A stretch of 64,000 nt of DNA, from NCBI GenBank assembly GCA_020846635.1, contig JADLDO010000047.1, positions 372,001 through 436,000 of the forward strand, read 5' to 3'. Origin of the DNA: Caldilineaceae bacterium. Lineage in GTDB: Bacteria > Chloroflexota > Anaerolineae > Caldilineales > Caldilineaceae. A program made the translations under genes and the position numbers. The notes below the pieces were generated by a model, which had not been told where the DNA came from, ran no database searches, and saw only the letters and a program-made list of their open reading frames with translations. Below, in pieces: positions 45,734-52,817 of this stretch. Numbering within the stretch: position 1 is the stretch's first letter; each line of letters starts with the position of its first letter.

Positions 45734-46614
45734 CCTCTACGTCGGTTTCTTCACCCGCTTCTTCGCCAAGCGAAGCCGTTGCCACACCTGTATCTCGTCT
45801 GGCACAGCGCCCGCGCAGCTTGAGCGAACGGCTGTTGACCGCCAACCTTTGGCTGATCTTTATCTTTTTTTATGCGCCGATTTTGGTCCTGGTGCTTTTT
45901 AGCTTTAACAGCGGGCGCTATGTCAGCCAGTGGGAAGGCTTTAGCTTGCGCTGGTATGCTACGCTGCTGGAGAACGAGGCGATTGGGCTGGCGCTGCGGA
46001 ACAGCCTGATCGTGGCTACGATCAGCACGATCGTCAGCACAATCCTGGCAACGTTGGTGGCAGTGGGGATGGAGCGCTTTGATTTTAGGGGCAAGACGAC
46101 GATGGACAGTGTGCTCTATCTGCCGATTATCATCCCTGATATTGCGATGGCTGTGATGCTGCTGCTCTTTTTTGCCCAGGCAGGACAAGCGTTGGGGCTG
46201 ATTGGCTTTCGCTTTTCGCTGGGGTTGGGGACGGTGATCCTGGCGCATGTGGCCTTTAATGTGGCGTTTGTAGCGGTGACAGTGCGGGCGCGTTTGGCGG
46301 GCTTTGACCGCTCGCTGGAAGAAGCGGCAAGCGATCTCTATGCCAATGAGTGGGCGACCTTCCGGCATGTAACGCTGCCGTTGATCATGCCCGGCATTTT
46401 GGCAGGGGCGCTTTTGGCCTTCACCATGAGCTTGGATGATTTTGTGGTGACGTTCTTTACCAGTGGCCCTGGCAGCACTACCTTGCCGCTGCGTATCTAT
46501 TCGATGGTGAAGACGGGGATTACGCCGGAGATCAACGCGCTGAGTACGTTAATGCTGTTGGCGTCGATGGTGTTGGTCTTTGTGTCGCTGCTGCTCCAGC
46601 GCAAGCAGACGTAG
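45730..46614 (+). CDS. potC: Spermidine/putrescine ABC transporter permease PotC
   Basis: A 294-residue inner-membrane protein. The N-terminal ~35 residues are a Ser/Pro-rich cytosolic extension; then six membrane segments, YAPILVLVLFSFN, LPIIIPDIAMAVMLLLFF and the docking loop SLEEAASDLYANEWATFRHVTLPL, with SLDDFVVTFFTSGPG near the end, all typical of PotC/PotI. Overlaps potB by four bases. A terminator-like hairpin separates it from potD. Confidence 0.93.
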   Translation: MTSTSVSSPASSPSEAVATPVSRLAQRPRSLSERLLTANLWLIFIFFYAPILVLVLFSFNSGRYVSQWEGFSLRWYATLLENEAIGLALRNSLIVATISTIVSTILATLVAVGMERFDFRGKTTMDSVLYLPIIIPDIAMAVMLLLFFAQAGQALGLIGFRFSLGLGTVILAHVAFNVAFVAVTVRARLAGFDRSLEEAASDLYANEWATFRHVTLPLIMPGILAGALLAFTMSLDDFVVTFFTSGPGSTTLPLRIYSMVKTGITPEINALSTLMLLASMVLVFVSLLLQRKQT

Positions 46615-46631
46615 GGTACACAAGTTATACC

Positions 46632-46668
46632 ACCCTCCCGGAAGCTTTAAGCTTCGGGGAGGGTTTCG
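46632..46668 (+). terminator. Terminator-like hairpin between potC and potD
   Basis: ACCCTCCCGGAAGCTT (46632-46647) pairs with AAGCTTCGGGGAGGGT (46649-46664) with one mismatch, followed by TTTCG. It may attenuate rather than fully end transcription, since potD follows. Confidence 0.7.
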
Positions 46669-46722
46669 ATGGAAAATAAATTCGCTGGACTTGACAGAGT
46701 GTAAAGAGGATAAGGAGTGGTG

Positions 46723-47880
46723 ATGATCAAAGGAAGTCTTAAAGGATGGTGGGCGTTCCTGGTCGTAGCGATGCTGGTCTTGGCTGCCTGTGCGCCTGCG
46801 CCAGCCGCCGCACCCGCCGCGGCTGAACCCGCAGGTGACGCGTCGCAGGGTGATGCTCCCGCTGCGACCAGTGAGCGTTGTGGCGATAGCAGCCAACTGA
46901 GCGATTCCATTAGTTTCTACAACTGGGGTGATTACATCGATCCCGATGTCCTCACGATGTTTGAGGAAGAGTGTGGCGTCAAGGTGATCTATGATACTTT
47001 TTCCAGCAATGAAGATTTGCTGGCAAAGCTCCAGGGTGGCGCAACGGGCTATGATCTGATCGTCCCCAGTGACTATATGGTTGCGATCATGATCCAGTTG
47101 GGGCTGCTCAAGGAATTGGATCATGCCAATATTCCGAACCTGGCGAACATCAATGAACAATTCCGCGATGCGCCCTATGATCCGGGTAACAAGTATTCGG
47201 TACCTTTTATGTGGGGGACGGCTGGGATCGGCTATGACGCAGACAAGGTGACGACACCTCCTACTTCGTTGGCTGCCCTCTTTGACCCGGCCCAAGCTAA
47301 AGAGTATGCTGGTAAGATTTCATTGCTCAATGACGCACGTGAGACGATTGGCGCGGCGCTTAAGTATCTTGGCTACAGCGTGAACAGCACAGACCCGGCG
47401 CAGTTGGAAGAGGCAAAACAGGTGCTTCTTGCGGTCAAGCCCTATATTTTGACCTTTGACAGCGATACCTACAGCGATCTGGTGGTCAGTGGCGAGACAG
47501 TGATGGGGCATGGGTGGAATGGTGGCTTTGCGGTTGCCATTGATGAGAATCCCGATCGCAACTTGGGGTTTGTGATCCCGCAAGAGGGTCTTACCATCTT
47601 TGTGGATACGCTGGCGATCCCGGCTTCTGCCCCCAACCCCTACACCGCTGAGGTGCTGATCAACTTCCTCCATGAGCCGGAGATTGCTGCCATGAACACA
47701 ACCGCAGTCCTCTACCCGACTCCCAACGATGCGGCACTGGAGTTTGTTGACGAGGCGATCAAGAATAATCCTGCAATTTTCCCATCGCTAGACGACTTGG
47801 GGAATACGGAGTATATTCATGATTTGGGCGAAGTGACACAGCTTTATGAACGGATTTGGACGGAGATTAAGGCGCAGTAG
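46723..47880 (+). CDS. potD: Spermidine/putrescine-binding lipoprotein PotD
   Basis: A 385-residue protein from the ATG at 46723, preceded by AAGGAG; two GTG codons upstream (46717, 46720) overlap this site. Signal peptide with lipobox LVLAAC and an Ala/Pro linker. Mature part: ISFYNWGDYIDPDVLTMFEEECGVKVIYDTF, VPSDYMV, VPFMWGTAGIGYD, FVIPQEGLTIFVDTLAIP, typical of PotD/PotF with the acidic polyamine pocket. It supplies PotABC. A hairpin with TTTTCTT follows, so it ends the transporter unit before the aldehyde dehydrogenase gene. Confidence 0.94.
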   Translation: MIKGSLKGWWAFLVVAMLVLAACAPAPAAAPAAAEPAGDASQGDAPAATSERCGDSSQLSDSISFYNWGDYIDPDVLTMFEEECGVKVIYDTFSSNEDLLAKLQGGATGYDLIVPSDYMVAIMIQLGLLKELDHANIPNLANINEQFRDAPYDPGNKYSVPFMWGTAGIGYDADKVTTPPTSLAALFDPAQAKEYAGKISLLNDARETIGAALKYLGYSVNSTDPAQLEEAKQVLLAVKPYILTFDSDTYSDLVVSGETVMGHGWNGGFAVAIDENPDRNLGFVIPQEGLTIFVDTLAIPASAPNPYTAEVLINFLHEPEIAAMNTTAVLYPTPNDAALEFVDEAIKNNPAIFPSLDDLGNTEYIHDLGEVTQLYERIWTEIKAQ

Positions 47881-47946
47881 ACCGTCCCGAAGCTGTGTAA
47901 ACGCAAAAATTCGCCTGTTGGCATTTTGTCATCAGTATGAATGAGT

Positions 47947-47986
47947 GGGGAATGGTGGTCGATCCGGACTGCCGTTCCCCGTTTTC
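47947..47986 (+). terminator. Terminator after potD
   Basis: GGGGAATGG (47947-47955) pairs with CCGTTCCCC (47972-47980, one G-U) and is followed by GTTTTCTT. Confidence 0.7.
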
Positions 47987-48028
47987 TTGTTGGTGTGGTG
48001 GCATAGCATAGACCTTAGGAGACGATGC

Positions 48029-49495
48029 ATGGAACGACTGCTGTATATCAATGGCATTTGGAAACCTGCGGATAGTCATGAGTGGTTTGAGGTCGATAAC
48101 CCTGCCACTGAGGAAGTGATCGCACGCGTGGCGCGCGGGGACGCGGTAGATATTGCACAGGCGGTTGCCGCAGCCAAAAATGCCTTTGATGGCTGGCGCT
48201 GGACGGCAGCCAATGCGCGTGCGGAGATGCTGCATGAGATTGCCCATTTGGCGCGTGCCCATTTTGATGAGTTGGTTTCGCTGCTGACCGAGGAAGAAGG
48301 CAAACCGCGCGGCGAGAATGTGGAAGAAATGGAGTGGGTTGCCACGACCTTTGATTATTATGCCGAGATGGGGCGCAATGTGCGCGGGCGCGTGATTCCC
48401 TCGAACGAGCGCAGCCAACTCAATCTGGTGATCAAGGAGCCGTATGGGGTGGTGGGCTGCATTGTGCCGTGGAACTTTCCACTCTTGCTTTTGGCCTGGA
48501 AGATAGCCCCCGCGTTGGCAGCGGGCAATACGGTGGTGATCAAGCCGAGCGAGATGACCCCACTGGCGACCCTGCGTTTTGTGGAACTTTGCTGCGCCCA
48601 TTTGCCTGCGGGCGTGGTCAATGTTGTCACGGGCTTTGCAGATGCGGGCGAGGCGTTGGTGCAGCATCCTGATGTGCCGGTGATTGCGTTTACGGGGTCG
48701 GTGGCGACGGGACAGAAGATTGCCACGCTGGCCGCGCCGATGATGAAGCATCTGCATTTGGAGTTGGGGGGCAAGGATGCTTTTGTGTTGGGGCCGGATG
48801 CTGACCTGGATTCGGCGGTGGAGGCTGTGGCCTATGCTGCGCTGATCAATGCCGGGCAAGTTTGCACGAGCTCCGAGCGGGTTTATGTCCCTGATCATCT
48901 GCATGATCAATTTGCCGGTGGGGTGGCGGATTTTGTACGCAGCCTGAAGTTGGGCGCTGGACAAGAGCCGGATACGGATATTGGGCCGATGATCGGGGCG
49001 AGCTATCGTCAGAAGGTGGCGCATCATGTTGAGCAGGCGCGCCAGGCCGGGGCGAAGGTGCTGACCGGAGGGCAGATCCCTGCGCGACGTGGCTATTTTT
49101 ATGAGCCGGCAGTGCTGGTGAATGTCAACCATGCGATGCCCATCATGAGCGAGGAAACCTTTGGGCCGGCGATTCCCATCATGCGCTATGAGAGCTTTGA
49201 GGAGGCGATTCGCCTGGTCAATGACTCCAAGTATGGGCTGGGCGCGACCTTACGCAGCAATGACCCCAAGCTGGTGAAACGTTTCTTTGAAGAGGTTAAG
49301 GCGGGCACAATCTGGATCAATGACCCGCTGACAGACAATTACGCTGGGCCATTTGGCGGCATGAAGATGACCGGTGGAGGGCGCGAGTTGGGCGAGGAAG
49401 GGCTGTTGACCTTTATGGAGACGAAGCATGTGCATTGGGATTTTGCCGACGAACGTAAAGGTTGGTGGTATCCGTATGGGAGGGATGAAGGATGA
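48029..49495 (+). CDS. NAD(P)-dependent aldehyde dehydrogenase
   Basis: A 488-residue enzyme of the ALDH superfamily from the ATG at 48029 (TAGGAG 8 nt upstream). Motifs: VPWNFPLLLLAWKIAPAL, the glycine loop FTGSVATGQKI, catalytic Glu in LELGGKD (Glu245) and the nucleophile in NAGQVCTSSERV (Cys279), then EETFGPAIPI and PFGGMKMTGGGRELG. It oxidises an aldehyde to an acid. The position after potABCD suggests an amino-aldehyde such as that from putrescine or GABA metabolism, but lactaldehyde/betaine-aldehyde-type substrates fit the sequence as well. The amidohydrolase starts 11 bp downstream, so the two form a unit. Confidence 0.93.
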   Translation: MERLLYINGIWKPADSHEWFEVDNPATEEVIARVARGDAVDIAQAVAAAKNAFDGWRWTAANARAEMLHEIAHLARAHFDELVSLLTEEEGKPRGENVEEMEWVATTFDYYAEMGRNVRGRVIPSNERSQLNLVIKEPYGVVGCIVPWNFPLLLLAWKIAPALAAGNTVVIKPSEMTPLATLRFVELCCAHLPAGVVNVVTGFADAGEALVQHPDVPVIAFTGSVATGQKIATLAAPMMKHLHLELGGKDAFVLGPDADLDSAVEAVAYAALINAGQVCTSSERVYVPDHLHDQFAGGVADFVRSLKLGAGQEPDTDIGPMIGASYRQKVAHHVEQARQAGAKVLTGGQIPARRGYFYEPAVLVNVNHAMPIMSEETFGPAIPIMRYESFEEAIRLVNDSKYGLGATLRSNDPKLVKRFFEEVKAGTIWINDPLTDNYAGPFGGMKMTGGGRELGEEGLLTFMETKHVHWDFADERKGWWYPYGRDEG

Positions 49496-49505
49496 GGGAT
49501 GAGGG

Positions 49506-51116
49506 ATGGTGAAAGCTGACTTTTTGATTATGAATGGGAATGTTTTTACGGCGGATCCGCAACAGCCTCGTGCTAGCGTGGTTGCGATTCGTGGCAACCG
49601 TATTGCCTGGGTGGGCGATGGGGCGGGGGCGACGGCTTGGCGCGGGGCCAATACGCAGGTCGTTGATGCGGGAGGCTGTACGGTGATGCCGGGGTTTATT
49701 GACAGCCATTTTCATCTGCTGATGGGGTCGGTTGAAGCGGCTGACTTGCAGTTGGAGAATGTGGAGACGCTCGACGATTTGGCTGCGAGTATCCGCGCAT
49801 GGGCCTCGGAGAAGCCGGATGATCCGTGGCTTGTGGGCTATCAACTGCGCTACACTGTGATCCCGCCGGATCGTCCGCTGGATCGCCACTTTTTGGATAG
49901 TATCGTGGCAGATCGTCCCATCATGATCTATGCCTATGATACACATACAGCCTGGGCCAACAGCGCGGCACTGCGCGCGGGTGGTTTGCTACATGGTGTG
50001 GTGACGCCTGCGGGCAGTGTGATCGTGATGGCGGAGGATGGTACGGCAACCGGGGAACTGCGCGAGCCTGGAGCCTACAACGCGATCCGCGATCAGATCC
50101 CCAAACCCAACTTGGCGCGCAAGCGGAGCCTGCTGCACAAGGGGCTGGCGCAGGCCGCGCGCTATGGCATCACATCTGTCCACAATATGGATGGCGATCA
50201 AGAACAGATTGAGTTATATGCGGCGCTGGAAGATGTAGGAGAGATGACGCTGCGTGTCTATGTGCCTTACAGCGTAAAGCCGGAGACGCCGTTGGCGGAG
50301 CTTCAAAACGCGGTGATGTGGCGGCAGCAGTTTCAGGGCAGCCATGTGCGCGCTGGCGCGATTAAGCTCTTTATGGATGGGGTGTTGGAGTCCTATACGG
50401 GGCTGATGGTGGATGAATATGCCGATAAGCCGGGGGATCGAGGGGCTGCGCTTTTTAGCGCCGAGCATTTTAACCGGATTGCGGTCGAGGCAGACCGGCT
50501 GGGGCTACAGATCTTTGCCCATTGCTGTGGGGATGGGGCTGTGCGGCGCGCGCTGGATGGCTATGCCCATGCCCAAGCGGTGAATGGGCGGCGCGACAGC
50601 CGCCACCGCGTGGAGCATGTCGAGGCGATCCACCCGGATGACGTGCCACGCTTTGCCGAACTGGGTGTGATTGGAGCCATGCAGCCTTTCCATGCACCGC
50701 TGCAACTTGACGGCAGCGATGTTTGGCCTGATCGCGTGGGCAAGGATCGCTGGCCCTACAGCTTTGCGTGGCAGACGCTGCGCGAGGCAGGGATGCGCCA
50801 CGCTTTTGGCTCCGATTGGCCGGTGGTGAGTATGAACCCGATGCTAGGAGTGTATGCCGCACGCAATCGCAAGCCGTGGGCCGCGGGGCAGCCTGTGCAG
50901 GCGCAAACATTGCATGATACGCTGGTCGGCTATACGCGTGATGGCGCATATGCTGAGTTTCAAGAGCAGGAGAAGGGAATGTTACGGGCCGGAATGGCGG
51001 CTGATCTGGTGATCCTAGATGCTGACCTTTTTGCTACAGCGGATGAGGAATTGCAGCGGGTGAAGCCGCGGTTGACGATGTGCGATGGGCGGGTGGTGTG
51101 GCGTGATGGGGTGTAG
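49506..51116 (+). CDS. YtcJ-like metal-dependent amidohydrolase
   Basis: A 536-residue protein of the amidohydrolase_3 group. It starts ADFLIMNGNVFTAD and has the N-terminal metal motif PGFIDSHFHLLMG (HxH), a mid-chain KLFMDGVLESYTG, HCCGDGAVRRALDGY, HRVEHVEAIHPDD and FGSDWPVV (catalytic Asp), and ends in the small beta-domain (AADLVILDADLF). YtcJ-type enzymes hydrolyse amides or related bonds; the substrate is unknown. The ATG at 49506 lies 11 bp after the aldehyde dehydrogenase stop, within a run of GGATGAGG-type short repeats that act as ribosome site. It may work on a product of the same pathway. Confidence 0.9.
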   Translation: MVKADFLIMNGNVFTADPQQPRASVVAIRGNRIAWVGDGAGATAWRGANTQVVDAGGCTVMPGFIDSHFHLLMGSVEAADLQLENVETLDDLAASIRAWASEKPDDPWLVGYQLRYTVIPPDRPLDRHFLDSIVADRPIMIYAYDTHTAWANSAALRAGGLLHGVVTPAGSVIVMAEDGTATGELREPGAYNAIRDQIPKPNLARKRSLLHKGLAQAARYGITSVHNMDGDQEQIELYAALEDVGEMTLRVYVPYSVKPETPLAELQNAVMWRQQFQGSHVRAGAIKLFMDGVLESYTGLMVDEYADKPGDRGAALFSAEHFNRIAVEADRLGLQIFAHCCGDGAVRRALDGYAHAQAVNGRRDSRHRVEHVEAIHPDDVPRFAELGVIGAMQPFHAPLQLDGSDVWPDRVGKDRWPYSFAWQTLREAGMRHAFGSDWPVVSMNPMLGVYAARNRKPWAAGQPVQAQTLHDTLVGYTRDGAYAEFQEQEKGMLRAGMAADLVILDADLFATADEELQRVKPRLTMCDGRVVWRDGV

Positions 51117-51159
51117 GTAGGGAAATACCGGAAAGATAAGAAAATTAGAAAATATGTGC

Positions 51160-51188
51160 TTGACATTTTGAAGTGTTCGGTATATGCT
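51160..51188 (+). promoter_or_regulatory. Predicted promoter of the BNR/MoaD-like pair
   Basis: TTGACA (51160-51165) and TATGCT (51183-51188) with a 17-bp spacer, about 145 bp before the start of the BNR-repeat gene. Confidence 0.72.
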
Positions 51189-51332
51189 ATGCCAAGAACA
51201 TTCGTTCTGAATTCCCCTTAAAGCAAAACAGCATTGAGGTCCTAGCGATAACGGTTGGCGGCTGCGAGTCATTCGCATGTCGTAGAGTCGTATTGTGCAT
51301 TGACCACGATGCAGCGCAGAAAGGAGTAGGGT

Positions 51333-52448
51333 ATGGGCGGAGTACGGGTATTGGTTGGCACCCGCAAGGGCGCGTTTATCCTCACGTCGGACGCCAAGCG
51401 CGAAGAGTGGGACATTAGCGGCCCCCACTTTGCGGGCTGGGAGCTTTACCACCTCAAGGGATCCCCTGTTGACCCAAACCGGCTCTATGCGTCGCAGTCT
51501 ACCGGCTGGTTTGGGCAGATGATCCAGCGATCTGACGATGGTGGCAAGACGTGGGAGCCGATGGGCAATGAGTTCGTGTATGATGGTGTCCCCGGCACCC
51601 ACCAATGGTACGACGGCACGCAGCATCCGTGGGAATTCAAGCGAGTCTGGAATCTCGAACCATCATTGAGCGACCCGGACACGGTCTACGCTGGTGTGGA
51701 AGATGCCGCTCTATTTCGTTCAAGCGACGGTGGACAGACGTGGCAAGAGCTTTCTGGGCTGCGAGAGGCCAAAGGACATCTGTGGCAGCCGGGGGCCGGG
51801 GGGATGTGCCTGCATACCATTGTGCAGGATCAGACCGATCCGAAGCGGCTCTTTGTCGCCATCTCGGCTGCGGGCGCGTTTCGCAGCGACGATGCGGGTC
51901 AGACATGGCAGCCGGTGAACCAGGGTCTAAAATCCGAGTGGGAACTCCCTGATCCAAGCGCCGATGTCGGCCACTGCGTTCACAGCATCGCCATGCACCC
52001 GACTCGGCCAGATGTGCTGTTTATGCAGAAGCACTGGGACGTGATGCGCAGCGACAACGCAGGGGAATTATGGTACGAGATCAGCGGCAACTTGCCGAGC
52101 GATTTCGGCTTCCCGATCTGCGTGCATGCCCATGAGCCGGAGACTGTCTATGTCGTCCCGATCAAGAGCGATTCCGAACATTATCCGCCTGACGGAAAGC
52201 TGCGCGTCTATCGCAGCCGTACAGGTGGAAATGAGTGGGAGGCACTCACAAAAGGTTTGCCGCAAAGCGACTGCTACGTCAACATCTTGCGTAACGCGCT
52301 GGCTGTCGATTCGCTCGATTCGTGCGGTGTGTATTTCGGCACCACGGGCGGGCAGGTCTATGTATCACCAGACTCTGGAGACACATGGGCCCCGATCGTT
52401 CGCGATCTTCCGGCTGTGATGTCTGTGGAGGTGCAGACGCTACCATGA
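51333..52448 (+). CDS. BNR/sialidase-repeat beta-propeller protein
   Basis: A 371-residue protein without signal peptide. It contains at least four Asp-box/BNR-type repeats (SDDGGKTWEPM, SSDGGQTWQEL, SDDAGQTWQPV, SPDSGDTWAPI), the pattern of sialidase or VPS10-like beta-propellers, and starts VLVGTRKGAFIL. Without the sialidase active-site Arg triad being evident it is better called a propeller of unknown function. The ATG at 51333 is preceded by AAAGGAG. Its stop overlaps the start of the MoaD/ThiS-like gene (ATGA), so the two products are made together, and probably interact. Confidence 0.85.
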   Translation: MGGVRVLVGTRKGAFILTSDAKREEWDISGPHFAGWELYHLKGSPVDPNRLYASQSTGWFGQMIQRSDDGGKTWEPMGNEFVYDGVPGTHQWYDGTQHPWEFKRVWNLEPSLSDPDTVYAGVEDAALFRSSDGGQTWQELSGLREAKGHLWQPGAGGMCLHTIVQDQTDPKRLFVAISAAGAFRSDDAGQTWQPVNQGLKSEWELPDPSADVGHCVHSIAMHPTRPDVLFMQKHWDVMRSDNAGELWYEISGNLPSDFGFPICVHAHEPETVYVVPIKSDSEHYPPDGKLRVYRSRTGGNEWEALTKGLPQSDCYVNILRNALAVDSLDSCGVYFGTTGGQVYVSPDSGDTWAPIVRDLPAVMSVEVQTLP

Positions 52449-52741
52449 TTCGTGTCATGATCCCGGTGCATTTGCGAAGGATAGCAGGCTCCGGCAAAGA
52501 GGTTACGGTCCAGGTTGAAGGGCCGGTTACGCAGCGGTCAGTCCTCGATGCGCTGGAAGCCAACTACCCGATGCTGCGCGGGACAATTCGCGATCACACC
52601 ACGCAGCAGCGCCGCCCATTCCTTCGCTTCTTTGCCTGTGGAGAGGATTTGACGCATGAGTCGCCCGATGCCCCGCTGCCGGACGCGGTTGTGACAGGCG
52701 CAGAGCCCTTTATGGTCGTGGGGGCGATGGCCGGTGGTTAG
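52445..52741 (+). CDS. MoaD/ThiS-family ubiquitin-like sulfur-carrier protein
   Basis: A 98-residue beta-grasp protein. It begins IRVMIPVHLRRIAGSGKEVTVQVEG, has a mid-part SVLDALEANYPMLRGTIRDH as in MoaD/ThiS, and ends in a Gly-Gly tail (AMAGG), the site that is adenylated and thiocarboxylated in sulfur carriers. Overlaps the BNR gene by four bases. No MoaE, ThiG or E1-like (MoeB/ThiF) gene lies in the window, so the acceptor and activating enzyme are unknown. The longer frame from 52322 lies inside the BNR gene and is not used. Confidence 0.85.
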   Translation: MIRVMIPVHLRRIAGSGKEVTVQVEGPVTQRSVLDALEANYPMLRGTIRDHTTQQRRPFLRFFACGEDLTHESPDAPLPDAVVTGAEPFMVVGAMAGG

Positions 52742-52759
52742 GATGTGACATTGAATTTC

Positions 52760-52808
52760 ACCCTCTCGGAAGCGGATCGAAGGACTTTCCAGCTTCCGAG
52801 AGGGTTTT
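52760..52808. terminator. Terminator between the MoaD-like gene and the beta-helix gene
   Basis: A perfect 14-bp stem (ACCCTCTCGGAAGC at 52760-52773, GCTTCCGAGAGGGT at 52792-52805) followed by TTTT on the plus strand. It is a variant of the CCCGGAAGC stem with compensatory changes. Confidence 0.9.
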
Positions 52809-52817
52809 CTGTGTCTG

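Noticed and set aside
47867..49132. 421-codon open frame antisense to the aldehyde dehydrogenase
   Set aside because: Shadow of a well-conserved gene with intact catalytic residues; Arg/His/Gln-rich composition typical of antisense frames.
49484..49508. Short GGATGA(G/A)G repeats at the end of the aldehyde dehydrogenase gene
   Set aside because: Only three units, explained as a ribosome-site-rich gene junction.
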